This document shows positions 17,561 to 25,912 of a DNA stretch of 64,000 nucleotides, piece after piece; the stretch's first letter is position 1; each line of letters opens with the position of its first letter. The notes under the pieces are model-generated. The model did not search any database. It saw only the letters and a list, made by a program, of their open reading frames with translations, and was not told the origin of the DNA. Origin of the DNA: Streptomyces blattellae (GTDB lineage Bacteria > Actinomycetota > Actinomycetes > Streptomycetales > Streptomycetaceae); the NCBI RefSeq assembly GCF_009709555.1, contig NZ_WJBG01000215.1, forward strand, positions 1-64,000, read 5' to 3'. The position numbers and the translations under genes were made by a program.

Positions 17561-18543
17561 AGTCCCAGCTCCTTCAGCACCGACACCACGCGCTTGTCCT
17601 CGGCCTCCATGAAGTCGCCGAAATCGTCGCCGGTGAGGAAGGCGTCCTCCCAGCCGTTCTGCTCCAGGGACTTCTGCCACTCGGAGGAGTCGTGGAGCTC
17701 CTCGACGAGCCGGGTGAGCTTGTCGCGCTCGGCGGTGGACAGACCGGGCGGGGCGACGATGCCCCGCCAGTTGGTGAAGTTCACGTCGTAGCCGGACTCC
17801 ATCAGCGTGGGGGCGTCCTTGAGTTCGCCGACGCGCTCCGGGCCGGTGACCGCGAGCACCCGCAGCTCGCCCGCCTTGATCTGGTCGAGGTACTCGCCGA
17901 CGCCGGACACCCCGAACGCGACCTTGTTGCCGAGGATCGAGGCGAGCAGCTCACCGCCGCCGTCGAAGGGGATGTAGTTGACCTCCTTCGGGGCGATGCC
18001 CGCGGCCCGCGCCATCAGCATCGGCGCGAGATGGTCCGGTCCGCCGGGCGAGGAGCCGCCGCCGACCGGAAGCTCGCCCGGGTCGGTCTTCCAGGCCTCG
18101 ATCAGCTCGTCGATCGTCCGGTACGGGGAGTCCTTGGAGACCACGACCACGTCCTGCTCCTCGGTGAGCCGGGCGATCGGGGTGGTGTCGGCGAGGGTCT
18201 TGGGCGCGTCGTTGGAGCGGGCCGCGCCCACCACGCCGAGCCCCATGGACATCGCCAGCTTGCCGTTGCCGTGCTCGTCCACCAGCCGGGTCAGGCCGAC
18301 GGTGCCGCCGGCGCCGGGCAGGTTGAACACCTCGATGGAGTGCGTGAGTCCGGCGTCCTCGGCGTTCTTCGCGGCGGTCCGGGCCGTGATGTCGTAGCCG
18401 CCGCCGGGTGTGTTGGGGACCATGAAGCGCAGGCCCGGGATCTGTGTGCCGGTGTCGGAGCCGCCGCCGCTGGTCAGCAGCGGCGGTCCCAGCAGGACCA
18501 GTACGACGGCCCCGAACAGGGCGAGCGGTGTGCGCAGACGCAC
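17557..18543 (-). CDS. tctC: Tripartite tricarboxylate transporter substrate-binding protein
   Basis: A periplasmic-type (here extracellular, membrane-anchored) solute-binding protein of about 328 residues. An N-terminal hydrophobic segment (LALFGAVVLVLLGPPLL) is followed by the mature start GLRFMVPNTPGGGYD, the conserved ligand-loop PGGGxD of the TctC/Bug family. FNLPGAGGTVGLTRL and PVGGGSSPGGPDHLAP are also family motifs. No lipobox cysteine is visible. The start could be GTG 18543, 18552 or 18555; I chose 18543 because AGGTGG lies at a suitable distance. It captures a carboxylate and delivers it to TctBA. The divergent two-component genes probably control it. Confidence 0.88.
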   Translation of the reverse strand: MRLRTPLALFGAVVLVLLGPPLLTSGGGSDTGTQIPGLRFMVPNTPGGGYDITARTAAKNAEDAGLTHSIEVFNLPGAGGTVGLTRLVDEHGNGKLAMSMGLGVVGAARSNDAPKTLADTTPIARLTEEQDVVVVSKDSPYRTIDELIEAWKTDPGELPVGGGSSPGGPDHLAPMLMARAAGIAPKEVNYIPFDGGGELLASILGNKVAFGVSGVGEYLDQIKAGELRVLAVTGPERVGELKDAPTLMESGYDVNFTNWRGIVAPPGLSTAERDKLTRLVEELHDSSEWQKSLEQNGWEDAFLTGDDFGDFMEAEDKRVVSVLKELGL

Positions 18544-18744
18544 GAGTGCCACCACCTGTCGGTCGATGCGGGTATGTGGAGCGTGATGTGGGCCACATCG
18601 TGCACGGGCGTCGACGACGTGTCTCGCTTCCGGAACCAACGGAGGTTTTGGTCTTTGTGTCAGCGGGAGGGCGGCGACGGATGTCTTCCCCCGGCTCCCG
18701 GGCCGACGCCGTCATGGGGCCGTCCCGGCACCCGAACCACCAGG

Positions 18745-19397
18745 ATGGAGATTGAGCAGGTCGTGGTCACCACCTTCCGTCGCCAGACCCTCGCGGGTGA
18801 GCTGCTGGTACTCCAACCCGCCATCGTCGTGGTGGTGCTGGTAGCCGTCGCCGCGGTCTCCCTCGCCCAGTCCGGGGCCACCTTCGACCGCGTCGAGGGC
18901 CGCCGCGCCGCCGCGCTGGCCGAGCAACTGGCCGCCACACCCCTGGTACGCAGGCGAAGGCCTCGCTCGCCGCCGAACGGAAGGTCACGCTGCGGATCTC
19001 GGACGACACCGCGCTCGACCGGCTCACCCCGGAGGACGCCGCCGACGTGGCGACCGTGGTCGGCAACCTGGTCGACAACGCCGTGGACGCCGCGGCCCAC
19101 CACGGCGGACGCTGGGCCGAGGTCGAGCTGCGGCAGGACGCCTCCAGCGTGGAGATCGTCGTGCGGGACTCCGGTCCCGGCGTGGCACCCGAACTCGCCC
19201 AGGAGGTCTTCCAGCACGGCTTCACCACCAAGGCCGCCCAGGAAGGCGAGCGCGGCATAGGCCTGGCGCTCACCCGGCTGGTCTGCGAACGTCACGGCGG
19301 TGAGATCTCGGTGACCGACACCCCCGAGGGGGCCATGTTCACCGCGCGCATGACCGTGAGCCACCCCACCGACGCGGTGGCGGAAGGAGCGATATGA
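18745..19397 (+). pseudogene. CitA-type sensor kinase with large internal deletion
   Basis: ATG 18745 begins a normal N-terminus for the CitA/DcuS family: an initial membrane segment (LLVLQPAIVVVVLVAVAAVSL) and GRRAAALAEQLAATPLV. At about 18950 the sequence jumps and shifts frame directly into the kinase end: AKASLAAERKVTLRISDD, VVGNLVDNAVDAA (N box) and GPGVAPELAQEVFQHGFTTK with GERGIGLALTRLVCERHGG (G boxes). The external carboxylate-sensing domain, second membrane segment, PAS domain and phosphorylated histidine are all missing, roughly 300 or more residues. The last codon overlaps the response regulator start (ATGA). It is normally the partner that would switch on tctCBA. Confidence 0.85.
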
Positions 19398-20128
19398 CCG
19401 ACGACCCGAATACGATAGGCGTCCTCATCGTCGACGACGACTTCATGGTGGCCAGAGTCCATCGCACCTTCGTCGAACGCGTCCCGCCCTTCACCGTCGT
19501 CGGCGTCGCCACCAACGGCGAGGAGGCCATCGCCGCCGTCGACGAACTCCGCCCGGACGTCGTCCTGCTCGACCTCTACCTGCCCGACGTCTTCGGCCTC
19601 GACGTCATCCCGCGGCTGCGCACCGCCGGCCACGACTGCGACGTCATGGTGATCAGCGCCGCGCGGGAGGCCGACACGGTACGCCGGGCCGTCCGCCGAG
19701 GCGTCGTCGACTACCTGCTCAAGCCGTTCGAGTTCCAGGACCTGCGCTCCCGCCTGGAGCGGTACGCCGCCGAGCGCGGCCGTCAGCTCACCACCGTCGT
19801 GCGCAGCCAGGCCGACGTGGACCGGGTCCTGGCCGGATCCGCCGTACCGGCGCAGGCCGTCGCCGCCCTGCCCAAGGGCATGAGCGTGGAGACCGCCGAA
19901 CTCATCGAGCGCACCCTCCGCGACTGCCCCGGCAGCCTGTCCGCCACCGAGTGCGCGACCCTGACCGGGATCTCCCGCGTCAGCGCCCGCCGCTACCTGG
20001 AGTACTTCCACACCACCGGGCACGCGGAGGTCTCCCTGCGCTACGGCGCCGCCGGCCGCCCCGAACGTCGCTACCGCTTCCGCGACCGCCTCACCGGCCT
20101 GCGGCCCGAGGACGAGGCCCGCGCGTAG
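19394..20128 (+). CDS. CitB/DpiA-family response regulator
   Basis: A 244-residue regulator. The receiver domain shows VLIVDDDFMVARVH (acidic pocket), VVLLDLYLPD (phosphorylated aspartate near residue 56) and LLKPFEF (lysine). The C-terminal domain (LSATECATLTGISRVSARRYLEYF) is the helix-turn-helix of CitB-type regulators, which control carboxylate uptake. It is complete, but its cognate kinase upstream is broken. It may be inactive, constitutively low, or phosphorylated by another kinase or acetyl phosphate. Its likely target is the tctCBA promoter between 18544 and 18744. Confidence 0.9.
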   Translation: MTDDPNTIGVLIVDDDFMVARVHRTFVERVPPFTVVGVATNGEEAIAAVDELRPDVVLLDLYLPDVFGLDVIPRLRTAGHDCDVMVISAAREADTVRRAVRRGVVDYLLKPFEFQDLRSRLERYAAERGRQLTTVVRSQADVDRVLAGSAVPAQAVAALPKGMSVETAELIERTLRDCPGSLSATECATLTGISRVSARRYLEYFHTTGHAEVSLRYGAAGRPERRYRFRDRLTGLRPEDEARA

Positions 20129-20192
20129 CGCCTGTCCGGCGGATCATGCCGGCGCCGCAGCACTGACGCGGTCCCGTTCCGTGCGGCCGGCC
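20129..20192. repeat. Degenerate copy of the 24521-24623 inverted-repeat element
   Basis: Immediately after the response-regulator stop codon, 20131-20153 reads as CCTGTCCGGCGGATCATGCC followed by GGC, identical to the left end of the element at 24521. An interior block (GCACTGACG, GTTCCGTGC) also matches at the expected order but with a shorter middle. The right inverted repeat is not recognisable. This is a decayed relative of that element. Confidence 0.7.
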
Positions 20193-20265
20193 CGTGCCCC
20201 GGCAGGCGGCGTTCGCCCTGCCGCGACGCCCGGCACGCCGGGAACTCACTCCCCGGCGAGGCCGC

Positions 20266-21471
20266 TCAGCAGATGTTCTGGCTGCTGTTGACCAGCGTGT
20301 TGTTGCGGAACGTGGTGTTCGTGCCGCAGGGGCTTTCCCTGATCGCCGAGTTGGTCACCGTGAGGTTCTGGATGGTGATGTCGGAGTTGTTGGGGAACTC
20401 CGAGCGGGCCGCGAGCCGGATCTCGCCGCCGCCGGTGACACTGCCGCTCTGTGCGGCGATGTTCACGTTGGAGCAGTTCTCGATCAGGATCGAGTTGTTG
20501 CCGGTGTTGGAGAGGTTCACCCGGTCGATGACCGCGCCGCCGCTCTCGGAGACGCAGAACACGCCGCGGCCCCCGCCGCGGGCGATCACTTCACCCACCC
20601 GGATGTTGGTGGGGTAGGAACTGCCCACCCGGCCGTTGCGGTTGGCCATGCGGAACGCCGCGTAGCCGGTGCCCGTGCCCGCTCCGTCCGCGTCGACCCT
20701 GGTGACGGTGGCGTTGATGGTCTGGTTGAGCAGCAGCCCGGACTCGCCCACGTTGCGCGCGGTGACGGTTCCGACGGTGAGGCCGTCGACGCCGTACGTC
20801 TCCACGGCGTGGCTGCTCGCGCCGGACACGTACACGTTGTCGATCCTGACGTTCCGCGTCCACTGGCTGGTGTCGCCGCGGTTGTCGACGCGTACGCCGA
20901 GGCCCCCCGACAGCCGCATGTCGAGCTCGCCGAGTACGACGTTCTGCACGTTGCGCAGGAAGACGCCGTACAGCGGGCTGCCCGTGAGGGTGAGGTGCTG
21001 GACCTCGATGTCCCGGACGCCGCGGGCGTACACCGGCGCCTGGTCGCCGGAGCCCGATCCGGTGACGTTGATCGTGCCGCAGACGTCGAGGACGGTGTAG
21101 CTCGGCAGGGAGACCCGGGACCCGGCGCCGATGGAGCCCGAGCCGCGCACGACGACCCGTTCCTTCGAAGTGCGGCCCGCGGTAAGGCTGTTGACCGCCG
21201 CTTGCATCGCGGCGCGCATGTCGCTGCCGGTGTACACGACACTGCTGCCGCGCCGGGCGGTCCAGGTGCTTCCGCTGAGTACCGCCTCCGCCTGGTAGGA
21301 GCCCTCGCCGCAGGCCGCCGCCGGCTGCGGCGGAGCGGCCGCGCTCGCGGGTTCGGTGAGCAGGGCCGCGCCGGTGAGCAGGGCGGTGGCGCAGACGGCA
21401 GCGGCGACGGCCCGTCCGCTGCGGGCGGTCGCGGGAGTGCCGGCGAGGTGTTGTGCGGCTCTGCGTCGCAT
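20266..21471 (-). CDS. Secreted right-handed beta-helix protein
   Basis: A 401-residue exported protein. Its signal peptide contains a long hydrophobic run (AVAAAVCATALLTGAALL) and a likely cleavage after PASA. The mature part is a parallel beta-helix: many repeats of the V-x-I-x-N type (NVRIDNVYVSGASSHAVETYG, LTVGTVTARNVGESGLLLNQ, SDITIQNLTVTNSAI). This fold is shared by pectate lyases, polygalacturonases and related polysaccharide enzymes. Catalytic residues could not be assigned, so activity is unknown. Cysteines near the C-terminus probably form disulfides. The promoter region shares the motif AGAAARCGCTTGC with that of the pectate lyase at 52609. Confidence 0.8.
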   Translation of the reverse strand: MRRRAAQHLAGTPATARSGRAVAAAVCATALLTGAALLTEPASAAAPPQPAAACGEGSYQAEAVLSGSTWTARRGSSVVYTGSDMRAAMQAAVNSLTAGRTSKERVVVRGSGSIGAGSRVSLPSYTVLDVCGTINVTGSGSGDQAPVYARGVRDIEVQHLTLTGSPLYGVFLRNVQNVVLGELDMRLSGGLGVRVDNRGDTSQWTRNVRIDNVYVSGASSHAVETYGVDGLTVGTVTARNVGESGLLLNQTINATVTRVDADGAGTGTGYAAFRMANRNGRVGSSYPTNIRVGEVIARGGGRGVFCVSESGGAVIDRVNLSNTGNNSILIENCSNVNIAAQSGSVTGGGEIRLAARSEFPNNSDITIQNLTVTNSAIRESPCGTNTTFRNNTLVNSSQNIC

Positions 21472-21586
21472 CTCGTCTTCTCCAAGTGATCCGTGTGGGG
21501 TGTGCGGGGGGTTGGGTCCCTCGCCGGTGCCGTCGTTGAATCCCGTTCGACTCCCGCTTCCCGTTCCCGTTCGACTCCCATTCGAC

Positions 21587-21598
21587 TGAATCGATTCA
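21587..21598. promoter_or_regulatory. Palindrome upstream of the beta-helix gene
   Basis: TGAATCGATTCA is a perfect 12-bp palindrome, about 115 bases upstream of the beta-helix gene. Palindromes of this type are used by LacI- and IclR-like sugar regulators. A half-matching TGAATCGACTGG occurs upstream of the GH127-like gene near 37580. No regulator gene of these families lies beside it. Confidence 0.45.
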
Positions 21599-21666
21599 CG
21601 ATCAGGGGGTGCGTGACCTGGAGGGTCGTGGCTCCGAAGGGTCGCGCGGCGCGCGGCGAGGCTGTA

Positions 21667-21679
21667 GCAAGCGTTTTCT
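21667..21679 (-). promoter_or_regulatory. AGAAAACGCTTGC motif shared with a pectate lyase promoter
   Basis: On the minus strand this reads AGAAAACGCTTGC, about 195 bases upstream of the beta-helix gene start. The same motif, with one change (AGAAAGCGCTTGC), stands in the same orientation about 140 bases upstream of the pectate lyase at 52609. It resembles LacI-family operators with an AAnCGnTT core. Confidence 0.5.
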
Positions 21680-21799
21680 GCGAGCGGTCGGTGAGTGTGC
21701 CAACGGGGTTCGTGGGCGTCAAGGGGTGAGGACGGGTTTGCCGCCGCCCGTACGGGCTACGCGGGCGGCGTGCCCTGCTCCGTGGATCCGGGAGGTCCG

Positions 21800-22225
21800 A
21801 TGACCCGGCAGATACGTGACGTGATGTCGCCCGGCGCGGCAGCCGTCGAACCGATGACGACCGTCACGCGGGCGGCCGAACTCATGCGTGAGCAGAACGT
21901 CGGCGATGTGCTGGTGGCGTACGACTGCGATCTGTTCGGCGTCCTCACCGACCGCGACATCGTGGTCCGCACCCTCGCCGAGGGCCGCGCCCCCGACACC
22001 ACCGCCGTCGGATCGGTGTGCACGCACCCGCCCGTGGTGACCCTGACGCCCGACGACACCACCGACCGGGCGGCCGAGCTGATGCGCCACCACGCCGTCC
22101 GGAGGCTGCCGGTCGTCGAACGGGGCGGCTGCCCGGTCGGCGTCGTCAGCCTCGGCGACCTCGCCACGGCCGACGACCCGCGTTCCGCGCTGGCCGACAT
22201 CAGCAGGGCGGATCCCACCCGCTGA
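21800..22225 (+). CDS. CBS-domain protein 1
   Basis: A 141-residue protein made of a pair of CBS domains: VRDVMSPG-like start (IRDVMSPGAAAVEP), VGDVLVAYDCDLFGVLTDRDIVVRTLAEG, then SVCTHPPVVTLTPDDTTDRAAELM and LPVVERGGCPVGVVSLGDLA. Such stand-alone pairs bind adenosyl ligands and act as energy or stress sensors. A good GGAGG ribosome site lies four bases upstream of ATG 21800. It is followed 17 bases later by a paralogue in the same operon. Confidence 0.92.
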   Translation: MTRQIRDVMSPGAAAVEPMTTVTRAAELMREQNVGDVLVAYDCDLFGVLTDRDIVVRTLAEGRAPDTTAVGSVCTHPPVVTLTPDDTTDRAAELMRHHAVRRLPVVERGGCPVGVVSLGDLATADDPRSALADISRADPTR

Positions 22226-22242
22226 CGCAGAAGGAGCGTGCC

Positions 22243-22662
22243 ATGACCCAGCACGTACGCGACATCATGACCAGCACACCCGTCATGGTCGAACCGCTCA
22301 CGTCGGTGACCGCGGTGGCCCGGCTGATGCGGGACCAGGACATCGGGGACGTCCTGGTCACCGAGGAAGGACGGCTGCGCGGCATCGTCAGCGACCGGGA
22401 CCTCGTGGTCCGTGCCGTCGCCGCGGGCGAGGACCCGGAGCACACGACGGTGGCCCAGGTGTGCACCGCCGACGTGTTCAGCGTCGGCCCCGACGACGAC
22501 CTCGACCGGGTGGCCGAGCTGATGCGCGAGCACGCCGTACGCCGGATCCCGGTCGTGGACCGCGAGCACCCCGTGGGCATCGTCTCCCTCGGCGACCTGG
22601 CCGTCGACCGGGCCCCGGAAACGCCGCTCGGGAACATCAGCGCCTCCAAGCCCAACCGGTAG
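22243..22662 (+). CDS. CBS-domain protein 2
   Basis: A 139-residue paralogue of the preceding gene: VRDIMTSTPVMVEPLTSVTAVARLM, IGDVLVTEEGRLRGIVSDRDLVVRAVAAG, then VFSVGPDDDLDRVAELMREHAVRRIPVVD. AAGGAG precedes ATG 22243. It may form a heteromeric bundle with CBS protein 1. The polX gene starts ten bases after its stop, so the three genes are probably one transcript. Confidence 0.92.
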   Translation: MTQHVRDIMTSTPVMVEPLTSVTAVARLMRDQDIGDVLVTEEGRLRGIVSDRDLVVRAVAAGEDPEHTTVAQVCTADVFSVGPDDDLDRVAELMREHAVRRIPVVDREHPVGIVSLGDLAVDRAPETPLGNISASKPNR

Positions 22663-22672
22663 CGGGGCGCAC

Positions 22673-24406
22673 ATGGCACGGCCCAACGACGAGGTCGCCG
22701 CGCTGTTCCAGGAGTACGCGGACCTGATCGCGATCACCGGCGGCGACGCGTTCAGGACCCGTGTCTACGAGAAGGCCGCCCGCTCGATCGGCGGCTATCA
22801 CGCCGACGTCTCCACGCTGGACACCAAGGGTCTGACGGAGATCCCCAACGTCGGCAGGTCGATCGCCGAGAAGGTGGTCGAGTACATGGGCACCGGCCGA
22901 GTCTCCGCGGTCGAGGAACTGCGGGCGAAGATCCCGGCCGGGGTACGGCGGCTGACGGCCGTCCCCACCCTCGGCCCGAGGAAGGCACTGGTCCTCTACG
23001 AAGAGCTGGGCATCTCCTCGATCGACGAACTCGCCGACGCCATCCACGAGGAACGGCTGCGCGACCTCAAGGGCTTCGGGCCCAGGACGGAGCAGAACAT
23101 CCTCCACGGCATCGGCCTTCTGCAGTCCTCCGGAGACCGCGTCCAGCTCGATGTCGCCACCGACCTCGCCGAGGACGTCGTCGCCGCACTGTCCCGCGTA
23201 CGCGGCTGCCGGCGCTGCGCGTACGCGGGCTCGCTGCGCCGGGGCCGCGAGACGATCGGCGACATCGACGTCCTCGCCGCGGCCAGGAAGCCGGGGCCGC
23301 TCATGACGGCGCTCACCGAGCTGCCGTACGTCACCGAGGTCGTCGCGCACGGCGAGACCAAGACCTCGATCCGCACCAGCAAGGGCCTCGCCGTCGACCT
23401 GCGTGTCGTACCGCCGGACGCGTGGGGAGCGGCGCTGCAGTACTTCACCGGCTCGAAGGCGCACAACATCCGCACCCGGGAACTGGCCGTGCGGCACGGG
23501 CTCAAGCTCTCCGAGTACGGGCTGTTCGACGTGGAGAGCGGCGAGAAGACCGTCTCCGAGACGGAGGAGGAGGTGTACGCCCGGCTCGGGCTGCCGTGGA
23601 TCCCGCCGCCGCTGCGCGAGGACCGCGGCGAGATCGAGGCCGGGCTGCGCGGAGAACTGCCCGAGCTGGTCCAGGAGCGGGACATCCGGGGCGACCTGCA
23701 CACCCACACCGACCTCACCGACGGTCTCGCCCCGCTGGAGGAGATGGTCGCCGCAGCCGCCGAGCGCGGCTACGCCTACTACGCGATCACCGACCACGGG
23801 CCGAACCTCTACATGCAGCAGATGACCGACGACCGGATGCTGGCCCAGCGCGAGCGGGTGCGGGAACTCGATCGCGCCTATGGCAAGCCCGGCATGCGGC
23901 TGCTGCACGGCGCCGAGCTGAACATCGACCCGGACGGCGAGGTGGACTGGCCGGAGGACTTCCTGGCCGGCTTCGACCTGTGCGTGGCCTCCGTGCACTC
24001 CCACTTCAACCAGGACCGCAGGGCGCTGACCCGGCGGCTCGTCCGCGCCTGCGAGAACCCCTACGTCAACGTCATCGGCCACCCCACCACGCGTCTCATC
24101 GGCAAGCGGCCCGGCCTCGACGTCGACCTCGACGAGTTCTTCGCCGCGTGCGCCCGCACCGGCACCGCCCTGGAGATCAACGCCCACCCTGACCGGCTCG
24201 ACCTGTCCGACGAGCACATCCTGTGGGCCAGGCGGTACAGGGCGAAGTTCGCCGTCGACAGCGACGCGCACTCCGTCATCCACCTGGCCAACATGCGTTA
24301 CGGCGTGGGCACGGCACAGCGCGGCTGGCTCACCGAGCACGATGTGATCAACACCTGGCCACAGACCCGCCTGCGACGTTTCCTGCTCAAGGGCCGCGCC
24401 CCATAG
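22673..24406 (+). CDS. polX: DNA polymerase/3'-5' exonuclease PolX
   Basis: A 577-residue repair enzyme. Residues 1 to about 320 form a pol beta-like domain with helix-hairpin-helix motifs (LTEIPNVGRSIAEKVVEYM; LRDLKGFGPRTEQNIL) and the nucleotidyltransferase signature GSLRRGRETIGDIDVLAA with its paired aspartates. The C-terminal PHP domain starts at RGDLHTHTDLTDG, which carries the metal-binding histidines, and includes HSHFNQDRRALTRRL and the SDAHS motif. It fills short gaps in base-excision repair and proofreads through the PHP domain. Length and motifs are normal. Its linkage to CBS and stress-type genes suggests use in resting or damaged cells. Confidence 0.96.
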   Translation: MARPNDEVAALFQEYADLIAITGGDAFRTRVYEKAARSIGGYHADVSTLDTKGLTEIPNVGRSIAEKVVEYMGTGRVSAVEELRAKIPAGVRRLTAVPTLGPRKALVLYEELGISSIDELADAIHEERLRDLKGFGPRTEQNILHGIGLLQSSGDRVQLDVATDLAEDVVAALSRVRGCRRCAYAGSLRRGRETIGDIDVLAAARKPGPLMTALTELPYVTEVVAHGETKTSIRTSKGLAVDLRVVPPDAWGAALQYFTGSKAHNIRTRELAVRHGLKLSEYGLFDVESGEKTVSETEEEVYARLGLPWIPPPLREDRGEIEAGLRGELPELVQERDIRGDLHTHTDLTDGLAPLEEMVAAAAERGYAYYAITDHGPNLYMQQMTDDRMLAQRERVRELDRAYGKPGMRLLHGAELNIDPDGEVDWPEDFLAGFDLCVASVHSHFNQDRRALTRRLVRACENPYVNVIGHPTTRLIGKRPGLDVDLDEFFAACARTGTALEINAHPDRLDLSDEHILWARRYRAKFAVDSDAHSVIHLANMRYGVGTAQRGWLTEHDVINTWPQTRLRRFLLKGRAP

Positions 24407-24520
24407 GGGCGCGGGGCTGCAGTCGATGTGCGGCTACCGCCGAGTGGGCGCGAGCAGCCACAACGAGCCCGCAGACGATCGACGACCTGTCGCGGCACTT
24501 CCCGTCCCGCGGAGCGTTGA

Positions 24521-24623
24521 GGTCCTGTCCGGCGGATCATGCCGGCGTCGCGGGGTCTGGCACGCTCACCTGCACTGATGAGGTGCTGTTCCGTGCAGCC
24601 AGCCTGATCCGCCGGACAGGCCC
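24521..24623. mobile_element. 103-bp inverted-repeat element (MITE-like)
   Basis: The left end GGTCCTGTCCGGCGGATCA (24521-24539) and right end TGATCCGCCGGACAGGCCC (24605-24623) form 19-bp inverted repeats with one mismatch. There is no coding capacity. A degenerate relative lies at 20129. The right end supplies the first base of the stop codon of the convergent PEBP gene, so insertion occurred exactly at a gene end, as with the other copy. A non-autonomous transposable element or a mobile terminator-like hairpin are both possible. No clear target duplication was found. Confidence 0.75.
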
Positions 24624-25075
24624 TAGCGGCGGTACAGCCCGATGAGCGTGCCGTCGGCGAGTTCCTGCTTCTCGACGACCTGCCGCACGTCGTCGGCGTG
24701 CGGGGCGTCCGGGAGGACGCACGGCTCCGCGAGGGCGTAGAGGTGGAAGACGTAGTGATGCGACTCGTCCCCGGGCGGCGGGTGCGGTCCGCCCCAGCCG
24801 GGACGGCCGTAGCCGTTGACGAGTTCGGTGCCGCCGGGCGGGCTGTGCCCCTCGCTCACGCCGTCGCTGTGGGGGTCGACGCCCACCACGATCCAGTGCA
24901 CGAAGTTGCCCGACGGAGCGTCGGGATCCTCGCACAGCAGGACCAGCTCGGCCGCGTCGTCCGGCACGCCGGACCAGGTCAGGGGCGGGGAGACGTTCTC
25001 GCCCTCCAGCGCGTACCGGCGGGGGACGGGGGCGTGGTCGGTGAATGCGCTGCTCTTGAGATCGATGCCGGTCAT
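24623..25075 (-). CDS. YbhB/YbcL-family PEBP-like protein
   Basis: A 150-residue phosphatidylethanolamine-binding-like (Raf kinase inhibitor-like) protein. Conserved motifs are VPRRYALEGENVSPPLTW, LLCEDPDAPSGNFVHWIV (the ligand-pocket DPD and H-W) and YHGP-like GRPGWGGPHPPPGDESHHYVFHLYAL. The C-terminus ends early at LYRR with a TAG formed by the edge of the inverted-repeat element, but family members often end near this point. Bacterial function is unclear; it may modulate small-molecule or protein interactions. Confidence 0.9.
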   Translation of the reverse strand: MTGIDLKSSAFTDHAPVPRRYALEGENVSPPLTWSGVPDDAAELVLLCEDPDAPSGNFVHWIVVGVDPHSDGVSEGHSPPGGTELVNGYGRPGWGGPHPPPGDESHHYVFHLYALAEPCVLPDAPHADDVRQVVEKQELADGTLIGLYRR

Positions 25076-25188
25076 GCGGCCCGGAGTACCCGCACCTGGC
25101 CGGACATATCAAGAAGACGTGTGGATCTCCGCGCGACGGATACCCGGGCCAGGTCAGGACTGCTCCGGACGGAGAAAGGCCGGCTCCG

Positions 25189-25845
25189 ATGATCTCGCAG
25201 ACCGTTCTGGTGCCCGTCGACGGCGTCGAGCTCCCCGGGGACTTCGACGTCCCCGCGCCGGCCCACGGCGTCGTCCTCTTCGCGCACGGCAGCGGCAGCT
25301 CCCGGCACAGCCCGCGCAACCGGCAGGTGGCGGCCGAACTGCGCACCGCCGGTCTGGGCACCCTGCTGATGGACCTGCTGACCGAGGACGAGGACCGGCG
25401 GGACGCGCTGACCGCCGAACACCGCTTCGACATCCCGCTGCTCGCCCGCCGCCTGGTCGCCGCGATCGACTGGCTCGACGCGGAACCCGGCGTCCAGGCA
25501 CTGCCCGTCGCCCTGTTCGGGGCCAGCACCGGCGCGGCTGCCGCGCTGATGGCCGCGGCGGACCGGCCGGACCGCGTCCTGACCGTGGTCTCGCGCGGCG
25601 GACGGCCCGACCTGGCGGGCGACGCGCTGGACCTCGTACGCGCACCCGTGCTGCTCATCGTCGGCGGCCACGACGAGCAGGTGCTGCGGCTGAATGAGGA
25701 CGCCGCCCGGCGGCTGCACGCCCCCTGCACCCTGCGCGTCGTGCCCGGCGCCACCCACCTGTTCGAGGAGCCGGGCGCCCTGGAGCAGGTCGCCGGCCTG
25801 GCCCGGCAGTGGTGCGTGGAACGCCTGGGCACGCGGCGGCGGTGA
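25189..25845 (+). CDS. Dienelactone-hydrolase-like alpha/beta hydrolase
   Basis: A 218-residue alpha/beta hydrolase. GVVLFAHGSGSSRHSPRNR forms the oxyanion loop. The nucleophile elbow reads LFGASTGAAAALMAAA (Ser in GAST GA). The aspartate and histidine of the triad sit in LIVGGHDEQV and PGATHLFEEPGAL. This subgroup is often encoded next to the phosphoribosyltransferase that follows, as here (67 bases apart), and in some genomes the two are fused. The substrate is unknown. Confidence 0.88.
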   Translation: MISQTVLVPVDGVELPGDFDVPAPAHGVVLFAHGSGSSRHSPRNRQVAAELRTAGLGTLLMDLLTEDEDRRDALTAEHRFDIPLLARRLVAAIDWLDAEPGVQALPVALFGASTGAAAALMAAADRPDRVLTVVSRGGRPDLAGDALDLVRAPVLLIVGGHDEQVLRLNEDAARRLHAPCTLRVVPGATHLFEEPGALEQVAGLARQWCVERLGTRRR

Positions 25846-25912
25846 CGCCGTGTGGGCGACCGGAGGGCCGGGTACCCGGCAGCCGCGCACGGAGGCAACG
25901 GAAGGAGCAGCC

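Noticed and set aside
24407-24520. A small gene between polX and the inverted-repeat element
   Set aside because: Short frames only, with no ribosome site or homology.
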